Of a DNA stretch of 64,000 bases, positions 47,131 to 59,284 are shown piece after piece. The position numbers and the translations under genes are program-made. The DNA lies in the NCBI GenBank assembly GCA_950295325.1, contig OX485804.1, forward strand, positions 36,134,429 to 36,198,428, read 5' to 3'. Source of the stretch: Polytrichum commune (Eukaryota > Streptophyta > Polytrichopsida > Polytrichales > Polytrichaceae). The notes beneath the pieces are model-generated. The model was given only the letters and a program-made list of their open reading frames with translations. It ran no database searches and was not told the DNA's origin. Positions within the stretch are counted from its first letter, which is position 1. Every line of letters starts with the position of its first letter.

Positions 47131-47558
47131 GTCTAGTTGGAATCGTCTAAGTCCAACTTGATGCATTCATTCTTCTTAATTGGAATTGTCCAACTCCAAC
47201 TCAATCCAATCATCCATTCTTCTAATTGGAGTTGTTTAATTCCAACTTGATTGATTCATCCATTCTTCTAGTTGGAGTTGTCTAATTCCAACTTGATTTT
47301 TGCATCCATTCTTCTAGTTGGAACTGTCTAATTCCAACTAGATTTATACATTGAGAGTTGTCTAGCTCCAATGCATAACATTCATCCGCTGGGAGTTGTC
47401 TAATTCGTAGTTGGAGTTATCTGACTCCAAAGCAAAGATCTTCAATCGGGAGTTGTCTAACTCCTACACAAAGGTCTTCCAGAGCGAGGTGTCTAACTCC
47501 TAGTTGGAGTTGTCTAACTCCTACGCAAAGATCTTCGATCGGGAGCTGTTTAATTCCC
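47131..47558. repeat. Array of 12 dyad-symmetric 20-bp cores
   Basis: The core TTGGAGTTGTCTAATTCCAA (imperfect palindrome) or variants occurs 12 times in about 430 bp with spacings from about 20 to 60 bp. Later cores alternate CGGGAGTTGTCTAACTCCTA and AAAGATCTTC spacers. Confidence 0.8.
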
Positions 47559-48454
47559 ATGCACAATTCCTTCAAGGTTCTCTAGCCCTTATTCACCATT
47601 CTCTCTTGGATTGTTTGACCCAATTCTTTCTTTGGAGAGGTCTCACTCTAAAGATATTTGCTCACATGCTAAGTATAACAAGATATGAATAATCTCTCTT
47701 TCTTGTATAATCCAACATAAGATCTTTTAATCCATGTATATCACAAGTGTGTTAGAGCAACAACAATTTAGCTTTCATTTTGGCCAATGCGCTAATACAA
47801 GCCTATCCAACGGCCATTTTTCGGTGCGGTGACGATAGTATAAATAAAATTTTCAACTTAAGTTTGGGTTTTTACAATCACCACTTTTTGGAGGGAGTAG
47901 GAGAAAGTGACAAAGAAAGCATATTTGGTTTGTCTAAGTACAAAATGCCCCTTGTATTCATGACTTAACTCCAATTGTCCAAGAATACTAAACACATCAT
48001 TCAAATGCTTGTCGAATCATTCTTCTTGATTCTAGGAACCCAAACTGGTTTATGTAAACATTTGACATGAATTAGCCACAAATTTATAGAGGTGAGTTTG
48101 TAACCTACATGGCTTTTCACCTTTTCACAATACTTAAGGAATTCGTGTATGTGATATCAATCTTGCAACACGTTAATCGATCAAGTGCCCATTTTTATTC
48201 TCATAAGGCATCACAAAAAGATAAGGTGAGCTTTGATGTCAAAGTTAAGTTTACAAGGTCTATCTTTTGGTACAAATTAAAGTTAAGAACCAAGTTTTTG
48301 GTGATAGGTTGCACATTATGAAATCCCTACTTTAGAGAAGATGTTAAGATTTGTCTTATAAGATGAAGGGAATGAGAAATGATAAGAACAATAAGAAATG
48401 AAAGATATGAGTTTTAGTTCTTTCGAACGTAACATCACTCAATGTCAAGTTATT

Positions 48455-48690
48455 GAAATATGTAAACTACAATAATTATCCCAATTAGTGTGTGTTACTA
48501 TTTGGAGTGATGCAGTGCAATAACGTTTTACTCAGGTTTTCAATTTTTACTAACGAAAGTTCAATAGGTCGTTTGGACACTATAGAACATAAATGACTTT
48601 GTTTGGTGAAATATTACATTATCATCAAATAGTTATAGCATTACGTAACTTTGAATAGTAACATGCACAAAATGGGATTATCATTGTAGT
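48455..48690. mobile_element. MITE family H copy 2, diverged
   Basis: TGGTGAAATATTACATTAT and ATAGCATTACGTAACTTTGA match the right half of the 892-1115 copy. Confidence 0.5.
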
Positions 48691-49834
48691 TATGCAGTGC
48701 ACATGACACAAGTAATTCATCCACTATCGCCCTTGCTTAAAAAAGAACGTGCATTAAGCTTTTTGGGATCATGTGAATATAATTTGCGAATGATTTTTAA
48801 AAATACTGAACATGTTTTATAGATTGTAAAAAAATTGTCTCTATACATTATTGGATTACATCATTCACTTGCAAGCCTCATAATCCATCACAATGTGAAG
48901 TTCACCTTCTTCCATATACATATTTATTGTTTGTTCGTGATGATTTGTTATCCGAAAAGGCCTCTACTCTATTACGCATGTGACACTAAATACCATAAAA
49001 TGGCTATGGATGGAATTCTTGGCATAAGAATGAATTTCAAAGCTCAATCATGTTATGCGACTTATGTTTCAACCAATAAAATCAAGACTTTGATTTCACC
49101 ATAAATTAGAATTATGATTAGATTTATTTTAATGCTTGAAAAATCATTTGGTGGAGATTTGTGACAAAGTCGCTCTTAAACCCCTAGGCCTTTAAAGGTT
49201 AACTCTAAAAAGTATGCAGTGTTTAATTTAAAATTTGCAATAAAATAAAACAAAAATATTATATGATTAAATTGAAAATTGAAAAATAAATCAAGTTGTA
49301 AGGCCAAATGACATGTAAAATTATTTTTTCGAATTTTAATTATCTTTTTTGAATTGACAAAGATTTGTTGGAAGTTGTATTCACGCTTGTAGCTTGAAGA
49401 AAATGACAATTCATGGATTTCTTAGCATACTTTTGTAAATTTTACACAATTTCAATTAAATTAAAGAATTTTTATCTTTGCCAATGAGCTTCAACTTATA
49501 CTTAGCACAACATGTAGCAAGAATCTTTAATAATTTTGACACTATATCAGTGTCAACTAGCTAAAATTCACACACACACACACACACACACACCCACCTA
49601 CCTCCCTTCAAGTACCCCACATGGATTCCTTGGACCTTAAAGGGTTGACCCTTGCATGTCACAAGAAATCATGAAAAGGCTTTGAATAACCCACAAAAAA
49701 AAAAAAAAACTCAAAATGAAATGTCATTTTTGTAGGAACTTCATCTTTACCTTTTGAATTTGTTTTAAAAAAAATAACCTTATCGAAATAGCTTCTTTAT
49801 TCTAATGAAAGTAAGTTGAAAGTAGGTGCAAATA
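48691..49834. other. Intergenic AT-rich stretch with (CA)n
   Basis: (CA)n microsatellite at about 49569-49593 and a poly-A run at about 49694-49709. 47559-48454 before the H copy is likewise featureless. Confidence 0.5.
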
Positions 49835-50060
49835 TAGCAATGAATGGGGAGAATTGACAACTAGTTACACATGAACCGGTTGAGTTTGAGAAATAACATG
49901 GTGAGGTTCAAGATTTTGGGAAAATTACCCATCACTTTGGAGGAATATAGAGATCATACCTCAAACTAGTAAAGGGAAACTGAAAGATGTCAAAAATTAA
50001 TTGGTTGGGGTTGGAAACACTAGGATCTCGACCAAGTATGCCTAAACTTCTCCCCAAACA
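49835..50060 (+). repeat. Dispersed repeat family L copy 2
   Basis: AACCGGTTGAGTTTGAGAAA, TTTGGAGGAATATAGAGATC and GGAAACACTAGGATCTCGAC are shared with 34085-34275 (inverted) and 61285-61505. Confidence 0.7.
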
Positions 50061-50187
50061 TTGAAATATCACTAGTAGCAAACTATGCCCCCCCCAAAAA
50101 ACAAAAAAAAAAACCACATGATTTGCAGTTGCTAAACGACTACAATTTTTTTTCTTCTGGGTTTAATGACTAAACGTTTAGGAATTT

Positions 50188-50253
50188 GAGGGTGTGTAAT
50201 ATACCATTGGAAAGGTCTTGAGAACACCTTTCCAGCAGTATATTACACACTCT
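50188..50253. repeat. Compact 28-nt-arm inverted repeat (hairpin)
   Basis: Arms GGGTGTGTAATATACCATTG-GAAAGGT and its complement ACCTTTCCAGCAGTATATTA-CACACTCT, with about four mismatches and a 9-base loop. Could be a small foldback element or a small-RNA-type precursor; no other copy is visible here. Confidence 0.55.
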
Positions 50254-50589
50254 AAAAGCTTTTGAATTGCAGATGCAAAATGAAAACTTTATAGTTGTTT
50301 CGCGACTACAAATCAAACTGGTCAAAAAACCAGCTACGATTTTTTGGACATAATTTTCTACTAGTGTATACTCAATTAAGAAAGGCACATTTCATGCAAA
50401 ATCTTGTGGGGTTTTTTTGTTTTTCTTCTTTAATGGGTTGCATATAGGTTACTTTGTGCCTTGGGTCATAATTTCATTATATTATATGACTTGTAACAAA
50501 AATTGCTAAGATGCAAACAACATTCGAGCAATGGAAGTCTTTCATATTGAGACGTCTTCGTATCTAAGAAACACCATCTGAAGTCCAAT

Positions 50590-51950
50590 CCTTACATGTC
50601 CGGAATCCCACTAAGGCATGTGTACTTAAAACTGACAGTCTCTTAAAACCACCGGCTACTTTTGGGCCTTAAAGTGTCAACAAGTGAGTACGATACGATA
50701 GTGCAATAAAGTAAGCCAAAGGTAAAGGAAATTAATAAGGCGTAGCATTCCGTAGTTAAGGACGAGGCATACATAGTCGACCAAGTCTATTTAACCGCTC
50801 ACTAGTGTCATGCAATGCCGACGTGGATGAAATCTATATTTCCTAGGCAGATGGAGTTAAGGTTTATGTGTTGGTGGCTTGGGATTGATTACTCTCATAA
50901 GAGTTCTGATGATTGTCGTAACCCTTGCTAGGTCCCTTAACAATCTTGCCAATTTTCGTTTCTAGCAAAGGTTGCGAGCGCTAACCATTCGCATTCCGCC
51001 ATGCTAATGGATAGCTCCTCTTACCCCGGACCAATAGTTCATAGGAGGGAACCAACCCTCCTACTTTGCTTTCGGGACTCACCCCTTAATCGGTAACCCA
51101 TTCCTAGATGTGGACTTCCATCCATGGAAGTCCAATCCTATGTTGATCATCGCGTTGCCGGAGCAACACTACAACAACCCGAAGCATACTAGGCAACTAT
51201 GGCCTCACAATAGGCCAAAGCCCATGGAGGCCTTGCCGTTCGGCCTCGGGTGGGTGAGGCCACACCACCTCACCCATATAAGCCTCTAGGACTCTACGCG
51301 GGGCCCCTACCCCACTGTCAACCAACCTCTTGTCTCTCTACCAAGAGTTGGGGCCAAGTGGACATTTTCCCTTAGCCGCTGGGCCTAGAAGCCCCCAGCA
51401 GCTTCAGACCATCATAACTTCCTTGTATGATGTCTGATTCCAGCAACCAACCACTCCATCTTCATCTACGCTTCACGTAGATGCCGATGGACTCCTCACT
51501 TGCCCCATTCGGGCAAGTGGTGAGGACGTTATGCCTGTTTGAACCTTGGCAGTCCCGGGAATCACTCCCAGGCACTGCTGTAGCAGGGCGCTGTCCCGGG
51601 ACAGCGCCCCACTCAAATGGCCATAACTCCTAGCTCACACCTCCGATTGAGGTGTTCTTGAGCATTCTAGAATCACCACGCCATGAGCTACGCATAGCTC
51701 ATGGCCTTACCCTTGTGCCTCCTAGTCTTCGTGGATGGGAGGCGTTCCCAACGCCCGGGGACCTCACCCACACTAGGATCACTTGGGCCCTCTCACCAAC
51801 GGCGCCACAAGTCCCGGGTGTCACTCCGGGGTCCCCCTTGTGCCCATGGTGTTTCGGCCACTCCTCATGGAGAGGTGCGCGACAATGATTGTCGTAGCCA
51901 AGCATTTGCATTTAGACGAGCAATTATGGGTTGACCTATAAATCAACTAC
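50590..51950. mobile_element. G+C-richer block with serial hairpins, possible solo LTR
   Basis: Clearly higher in G+C than its flanks and without a convincing gene. Perfect inverted repeats at 51111-51134, 51251-51276, 51463-51483, 51497-51519, 51586-51609, 51681-51704 and 51880-51894. Phrases such as GGCCATAACTCCTAGCTCAC remind me of plant Gypsy LTRs, but I found no TG/CA ends or 5-bp duplication. The LTR label is inference only. Confidence 0.3.
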
Positions 51951-53165
51951 CTGTAACCTTACATTTACTGCTTCTAAATTTGTAGAAATTTCCATATTCA
52001 TGAATTACTTTTATATAAAAACTGCATTCTCCTTAGAATTTACTCTTTCTTCACAAGAAAGATAATTCCCCTTTATTACTCCTCCTAAAAAAATGCAAAC
52101 TCTCTTACTTTATCGGTTATAGATGCCTCAACCTTAATATCCACACTTTGACCAATTGTAGTGGCAGTATGGATGTAAGAACAATTTTGAGAAGGGCACC
52201 AACTTTGATCAATCACAACGGCTTAGTTTAAGATCTATCCACTCAACAAAACAGTCGAATAATTGTTCCACTAGCAATGAACAATACCAGTAGAGAAAAC
52301 GTTCAAAAAAACTTGTAGAAGTGCAAAAACGTCTCATATTGTAGCTTTTAGGCACACATACCTTATGGGCCTCATATCTCCCTACCACATAGACACCAAT
52401 TCAAGGTATTTGAAGTAAAAAAAACATACTACTTATTTTTCATTACTTATTGCTATTTGGAGCTAAAGATGCCAAAATTAACTTCACCTAAAGCGAATTC
52501 ATGCTTCATTAGCAATTCATTTGGAGCAAACATATAAGGGAAGATTGGGGAGAGTTGAGAGCATAGTTGACAACCAAATTTGGAATACATAAGATAGAAA
52601 AATCAAAGACATCGAATGACCATTACTGGTGCACTAGACGAGGAGTAGATTGATTACTTGCGTGGACCCAAAACGGTAACTTGTTAAAGGACATAGTGAT
52701 AGGCCGGATCATACATGTTTGACACCACTTGGGATCACTTTTGGATGTCATTGTGATAACCACTTTGCATGCATTTGTATGCAGAGTAAGATATTTTGAT
52801 GCTCAAGTTAGGGGCACTCTACTGTACAAGTAATTAGTTTGACTTTTACTTGCCCTATTTGGGAAAATGCAATTTATTAATCACATGGAATAAAATTACG
52901 AACAACTTCCATTCCTCATCATTTCCCATACTCCATCTATGAAAAATATTATACAAATTGCAAGTCACTATTTCTAGCCAAGTCGGCCTATTTTCATTGT
53001 TTTCCCCATTCTACCTTACCGCGCGTATGTTAAAACCACTGTAACATAACACCATACATATTTCCCTAAAATAGATTGTATACATTATGAGAATCTCATC
53101 CACCAAGTCAAATTTTTGAAATTGGTTAAGGACTCGAGAAAACCATTGTATATAAGCCATAGAAC
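51951..53165. other. Intergenic AT-rich stretch
   Basis: Nothing recognised. Confidence 0.4.
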
Positions 53166-53168
53166 TAA

Positions 53169-53548
53169 GGGCCGGTTCACATGGGTCCCAAGTCCCACTC
53201 ATGTTAGGAAGTCCCAACATGGAGACAAAGTCCCAACTTGTGAGCCCTCAAGTGAGCACTAACATATGATTAAATATCATTAAAGTTGTCGGACCTTGAT
53301 TATTTTTTTCAAAAGTATTCGCGGGACTTGGGTTTTGTTTTTTGCTTGACCCAGCTCGTAACACAAGTCCCAAGCCTCACCTCCAAAAAGTGTTGCCATG
53401 TAGGCATTCATGTCATAGTTGGGACTTAGGACTTGGGACCCGTGCGAAGTGGTGAGTCTCAACTTCCATGCTCTCAACGGTTGAAATTACATGAATTGAC
53501 CTCATGTGACTTGGGACTTAGGACTTGGGAGCCCGTGTGAGCCGGCCC
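53169..53548. mobile_element. MITE family C copy 2 (PIF/Harbinger-like)
   Basis: TIRs GGGCCGGTTCACATGGG / GGGCCGGCTCACACGGG with TAA at 53166-53168 and 53549-53551. Interior matches 6949-7326 nearly base for base in long blocks. Confidence 0.85.
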
Positions 53549-53690
53549 TAAATATTGTATTTAGTGTCACTTACTATTTGAAAATCAAGCAATGTTGTAA
53601 CTGTTGTATATTTCATATTTTGTCTAACGAATGTCAAATTGACACACTAAATAGTTATATTACCGTGAGCCATGGTAATTTTCTAGAGCC
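53549..53690. mobile_element. MITE family H copy 3, partial
   Basis: TAAATATTGTATTTAGTGTC and ACTTACTATTTG directly abut the right end of the family C element, as in the left half of 892-1115. Confidence 0.5.
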
Positions 53691-54289
53691 CACACTAATT
53701 CTCCTACTGAGAATCTATGTGGGCGACAAGTGATTTACAAACCAGTGCCCTTGTCAAGGTTTCCGACCCTTGCATTCACTTGGACCCACAAGTCAACTGT
53801 AACTGGACTACAAAACTACAATTGGGCTTTAAAAGAGCATATACTCCCTCTGTCCCAAAATGATTGTCCATGTTCCTAACTTTGGCAAGATTAAAGCCCG
53901 TTGACCATTGACCAAAGTATGACTCTCAAAGTAGTAAACAACAACTACTCCGCAACGCCCCAAAAGTTGCAGTGTTGAAAGACTTCTTGATATAGAAAGT
54001 TTGGCGCAAAAGTATTTGACTTTGAGGTACTTAGTTTTAGTGAACTTGTTGCACAAAAGAATTACAAATAGAAGACGCATATGATTCATTTGGTATTGAT
54101 TTCAAGCCCCCAGTAAATTTCCAGTACAATATTTAGCGTATGCCACATTGATTGTTTTTCTAAAAAATTAGTGTGGATAATTATTTGATTTTTGTGTTGC
54201 TTTTGTCCTAAAACTAAAATTGAATGTCTTGGTTAGAAATCCTCTTGGATCCACGGTAGATCCACCTTTGACTAGAGATTAGTGTGGCC

Positions 54290-54455
54290 CACGCTAGTTA
54301 TTTCCACACTAATTTTCCACCCACATAGCGACTATTTAGTGTAGTTTTGATGTCAAAGAACACTAACAGCTTTATTTGGCAACAAATTACATCAGTAGTA
54401 AAAAGTTATTGCATTGTGCAAGTCCAACCAGTAAGTGACACTAAATATCATATTC
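54290..54455. mobile_element. MITE family H copy 4
   Basis: TATTTAGTGTAGTTTTGATG ... ATTGCATTGTGCAAGTCC and AGTAAGTGACACTAAATAT resemble both ends of the 892-1115 copy. Confidence 0.5.
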
Positions 54456-55004
54456 ATATAGTGCTTCTATGGGTTAAGTGATTGAATACTTAATGCAGAG
54501 ATGAAGATATCATGCAAGCAAAATTGTTGACAAAACATATTTTTATGCAAAATGACAGCAAATCTGTAATTATTGATATTGAATATCATCAACAATAACC
54601 CTCTAGAAATTAAGGTCATAGAAACGGCACTTTGTAGGGGTCAAGTACACAACAATTATGGATGTTGATCAAAAATTTGAAGCTCAGATTATAAATGAAT
54701 ACAAACACAATTCCACTCATCTCTGTCTGACTACAGTCCCATGGTGCAAACAATCCAACCAAGACATCGGTACATACTGTGAAGACAATCTTGCCAGATA
54801 TCAAAAAAACCAAGGGAGCCTACATCCTCTACATCCTTCTGAAGCAATGCCTCCAGATTACTCCATACTCTCCTATCCTGGCCTAAGAAGTATGTGTAGC
54901 AGTTTTGAAGTATATAGTTTACAAGGGGGCAAAAAAGCATGAGCTAAGCAAACCCCTCAAATCTACATTAACCTAGACAACTAGGGAGAACAATTGAGAA
55001 GAAT

Positions 55005-58000
55005 TCAGACTCTTTTTGCACATGAACTTTCTACTCCGTAACGGGCCAGCAGCTGTACAAGTTTATCTCTCGACAGAGGCTGCAAACAAAACATGGAAGA
55101 CATAGTTAGATTTGAATAGAAGATCCAGCTTATACAATTAGCAACATTGATGTTTATTCCAAATTCAAAGAATAACTTATCTTTCAGCAAGATTCACTCC
55201 TAGTAAACCAGTGTTGCACACAAACAATATCAAAAAGAAATCCCAATACCTTGGTTTGAAAGTCATCCACTCCAGCCTCATAAAATAGTTCTCTATCTGT
55301 TGTCAAAGCATTTCCTGTAAGTGCAATAATTGGAGTCTTTACTCCCATCACACGTAGTTGCCTTGTTGCCTCATGGCCATCCATGACGGGCATTTCCTTA
55401 TCCATAAGAATAAGGTCATAAACTTTCCCTTGCTTGTGTAGGTCCACTGCTATTTGTCCATTCTCTGCTTCATCGCATTGTAAATTCAAATTCTGAAGTA
55501 CTTTTCGAAGAATTATCTGTGGAAGTCAGAAAATTTGTCAGAACCAAAATGCAAGGCAACCACCATAAGAGTCACTTGCAAAAGTCAAGTGGTAACCCCT
55601 GTGCTGTGAAAGTAGATGCATTTTGTTAACATCAACAAGACATATGCCAAAAAGCTAACCTCAGAGCTGCAGTGAAACTTACTCTATTAATTCGTGTATC
55701 TTCAACGAGTAACACCTTCCTTTGTCGCATAGCTGCACAATCCTTCGTTCCATCAGCATTCTTGGTGGATTGCACCTTTGCTGCTGGTTTTGAATCCTCT
55801 TTCACCCCTGTGCTTGAGCGCCTCCGTGACAACGTGATTGATTCATGCATAACAGTAACACCTGAACTGGACATTGATTGTATAACCTCTGACTTCTGAA
55901 GAACAGGAACTCCAGAATCAGCTTTGGGGGCCTCCCGCTCATTCTCCACATCGATTGGAATGAGCGGAAAAGGAATGGAGAAAAAGAAAGTACTGCCACT
56001 GCCTTCTTCAGATTCTACACCAATACTTCCTCCAGCTCGCTCTACAAACCTCTTAGCCATGCTAAGTCCCAATCCAGAGACTCCTGCTTTTTGAACCCAG
56101 CCTGATGTTACGAATGAGTAAGGTTCAAAAAGCTTGGTCTGGTCTTCTGCAGATATTCCTGGAGAAGAAATAAGAGGGAAAATCAGGATATATCCTCATT
56201 TAGATTCACAAACAAATTCATAGGTTTTTATTCTGATATTAAAGACCCCTTCTCCACCATACCACTCAACAACACATGCACAAACAATTGCTTGCAAAAT
56301 ACATCAGAATGGTACAAACTGTAGCTCAAATGCACCCATTGTCATTAGTACCCATGGACAATCAGATACCATCAACAATCATGCTGACAAACCTAATGAA
56401 GATACTATAAATCAATCTCATCACTGCTGCTAGCAAGGCCTTGCTAACTACATTTCAATTGCTAGTTAATCCTTGCTAGTAAGACGCAAGCAGCAACTCA
56501 CACATCTTAGGATAGGTTGAACTTACCAATTCCATTATCTTTCACAGAGAGCCGCAGCCTTGCCACCTTCCCTTGACAATCCTTGCCTTGAGAGGTTGTC
56601 TTTGTTAAGATTTGAATACCAGTTGCTCCAAGAAGAGTACCCTCTGACGAACAGGTTGGAGTGGAGGGACTTGGGTTCAAAGCAAGAAGTTCCATGTCTT
56701 TACTTTCAACAACTTCCTCACACTGCAACTCTAGATCAAGCTTGCCTCCAGATGGTGTAAATTTGACAGCATTGCTAAGGAAGTTTCCTGCACAAATGCC
56801 AAAAACCAAAGGTATAAGCAGATAGAAACCAAAGATAGCAGCTTCTTGCAAGGCATGCATAAATGACAGAAGGAAACACAAATAATTTGTTAAACAAGAC
56901 CTGAATAGGAAGAGAGGAGGTTATTCTTAAGTATTACACACCTAAGGTTTGCACAACACGCTGCTTATCACCAATCACTCGGTGAGAAGTCAAGAGATCA
57001 GATGCCACTTTATCAACATTCATGTTGAATGCAATATCCTTCTGTTCTAGGAGATCCTTCAAACCCCAAGACAGGAACTTGATGACAGCCAATATGTCAA
57101 ACTCATCTTTATGAAGCTCCATCTGCCCAACCTCCCATTGGCCTGCACATGCAAAGAGGTCTTTAGACTTTGTTTGTTGGGCATTTTGCTCTAATAAACT
57201 GGAAAGTGAGCATAAACAAATCTATTTACACATCTCAGGAGGAAGCCAAAACAGTGCCAAAAGGCAACCCTAACCACAGGAACTTAAGGCTCAAGGCTCA
57301 ACCAAACCAAAAGGTAACAACAAGCAGCAAACTCACATTTCTGATCTTCCTAATGATTGCCCACAAACAAATACTACACAAAGCTCACCCGTATGAAAAC
57401 TACGCAAAGAAGCAGAAAAAGCTCACCCATATCAGTAACATCATCCAGAACACTTGTCATAGTCTCAGCACAATCCAGCATCATCTGAACCAGATCCATC
57501 TTATCCGCAGCTAGAATTGCTGATGGATTTGCTCCGTCACCAACAGCTCGCATGTGCCCAAGTCCAAGAACGATTGCATTAAAAGGCACTGCACAATTGC
57601 ACCCAAAAGAGAAGAGAACTTTCAGAACAAAGAACTCGTATGATGGACAAGCCAGCCAAGGCGACCATGCAAGGAGAAAGTTAACCTAACTTCATCAAGT
57701 TAGCTAGTGTCAGAACTACATGTTAAAGAAACAACATTACTAGAGCCCGAAAGTATTCAGACATCACAGGTTTGGTAAGGACTTTAGATAGGCACACAAA
57801 ACCTCCCTCAAGCAGCAAGTGTTGAGTTACCATAGCAGAAACTAACCTCTTATATTATGGAACACGTAAGCCATGAATTGCTGTTTTGAGCGATGAGCTC
57901 GTTGAACCTTTTCATCAGCTTCCTCCGCCCGGCAGCGGTTGCTTTCATAATCTTCGCAGTGCGTGCAAGTCGAAGCATCATGTGGCCGCCGCCATAAGCA

Positions 58001-58972
58001 TACATCCGAAACCCAAGCGCCGGTTATCACTGCAAATCCCGCTGTCAAGAGGCCAAGAATCGGGCACGCCTTGGCGAAGAGCTTACAATGGGAGAATCCG
58101 GTATTACTATCATCAGGGCCACTAGATGCATTGCTATAAAGAGAGCCCGTGTCTTGTTCTACAGAAACTTTGCTTGTGGCAGAGGTTAAAAATCGAATGC
58201 AGAGAACGAGTGTCAATATGGCTATCAAGCCTGTGAGCAGGGTGGAGCCTGCTTGAAAGAATAAAGTGGACTTAGAGTGCCTTTCGGCTTCCATGTCAAA
58301 ATCATGTATACAAGAAGATAGATCACCACTGCTACCACCGCAAGAAGAAGAAGACTCAACTATACTCATATGACTCTGCGTATATGATACATTCCTGGAC
58401 GCCTTTTCAGTATCCAAATGTGATTGAACCTCTTCCGAGCGGCCAACATATTCGTTTATGGAGTATTCCTTGCTACCAACGGGAAGACTAAGCGTACGTC
58501 GGTCATGTAGCGACGAGTAGTTTTTGTATACAAAACTGTTAATCTGGCCACGCTTCCCATCCACCGGAGAGGAGGAGTAAGACTCGTGAGAAAACTCGTG
58601 AGAAAATTCTCTCACAAGCTGCCGCTCTGCTGTCACGTTCACGTTGTTCTTCCCAGGTTTCCCATTGCTGCTACCATTACAGCCGTCCCGGGGCACATGA
58701 TGATTCAGCCCTAACTGCATCTCTTCTCTTACTTCACTCACTGTGTGAACCAAACTACTTCTGTTCGTGTCAAAATCGTGTTCAAATACTGCACTATTAT
58801 GTCGTACTAGCGAGTAGCTCCCGTTATTATCCCGCATCTTTCCAGATGCGACTCCATTCTCTCCTGATATGCCATTCCCTGTATCACTTCTAAATGAGGC
58901 TTCCATGTACAAAGAATGTTGCGGACGTCGAAACCTCGACGTTGTTGTAGGACTGGCCTGACTGACTCTCAT
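55005..58972 (-). CDS. Membrane-anchored hybrid histidine kinase, 855 aa
   Basis: Seven exons: 58972-57847, 57588-57427, 57142-56942, 56787-56527, 56158-55683, 55516-55250, 55079-55005. All GT-AG; 856 codons in frame. Residues 1-235 are Ser/Asn-rich and disordered-looking. Hydrophobic segments lie at about 243-263 and 302-324. A cysteine group (C325, C336, C339, C347) and a short charged helix lead into the H-box FMAYVFHNIRVPFNAIVLGL, phospho-acceptor His372. The N-box is GNFLSNAVKFTP (about 497-508), G1 VKDNGIG (577-583), G2 SGLGLSMAK (about 611-619). The C-terminal receiver has acidic LLVED (736-737), phospho-acceptor LMDKEMPVMDG (Asp781), the LTGNA switch Thr and Lys831 before proline. A His-to-Asp phosphorelay through HPt proteins is expected (family knowledge). 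No CHASE, ethylene-binding, PAS or GAF sensor domain is visible, so the signal is unknown. The H-box differs from plant cytokinin/ethylene receptors (SHEIRTP). Confidence 0.9.
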
Positions 58973-59043
58973 ACCGGCGTAGTAGGAGTAAACCAGAAAA
59001 CCTTCACAGCAGCAACAACTCAAGAATCTTTCTTCAAGAAAAC

Positions 59044-59284
59044 GCCTCTCCTGCTTCCAAACTACTTTCAGCCGTAGCCACAAGATGATGTCTCTTTCGT
59101 TCTTAAGTCAAGGGACCTGTATAATTAACTTCGTTCAGCTCCCTCCGTCACCCATTCACTGCAACAAACTCAAGGTCTGCTTAAAGAGAAAGGCCTCTCC
59201 TGCCAAGCCGTAGCCGCAAGATGATCTCTTTCTTAAAACAAGAAACCTGTTAACTAACTTAGTTCAGCTTTCTTCGTCACCTGC
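59044..59284. repeat. Imperfect tandem duplication in the kinase gene's 5' flank
   Basis: GCCTCTCCTGC, CAGCCGTAGCC / AAGCCGTAGCC, CAAGATGAT and CTTCGTTCAGCTCC / CTTAGTTCAGCTTT recur about 146 bp apart, in the 5' leader/promoter of the histidine kinase gene. Confidence 0.65.

Noticed and set aside
51652..51934. Overlapping frames on both strands in the G+C-rich block
   Set aside because: Explained by composition and by palindromic hairpins; no protein-like features.
54658..54942. 94-codon plus-strand frame
   Set aside because: Lies antisense to the 3' flank of the histidine kinase gene, without homology or splice signals.
58973..59083. Upstream extension of the histidine kinase frame
   Set aside because: Opens with TTG and has no ATG before 58972; the translation resembles leader sequence.
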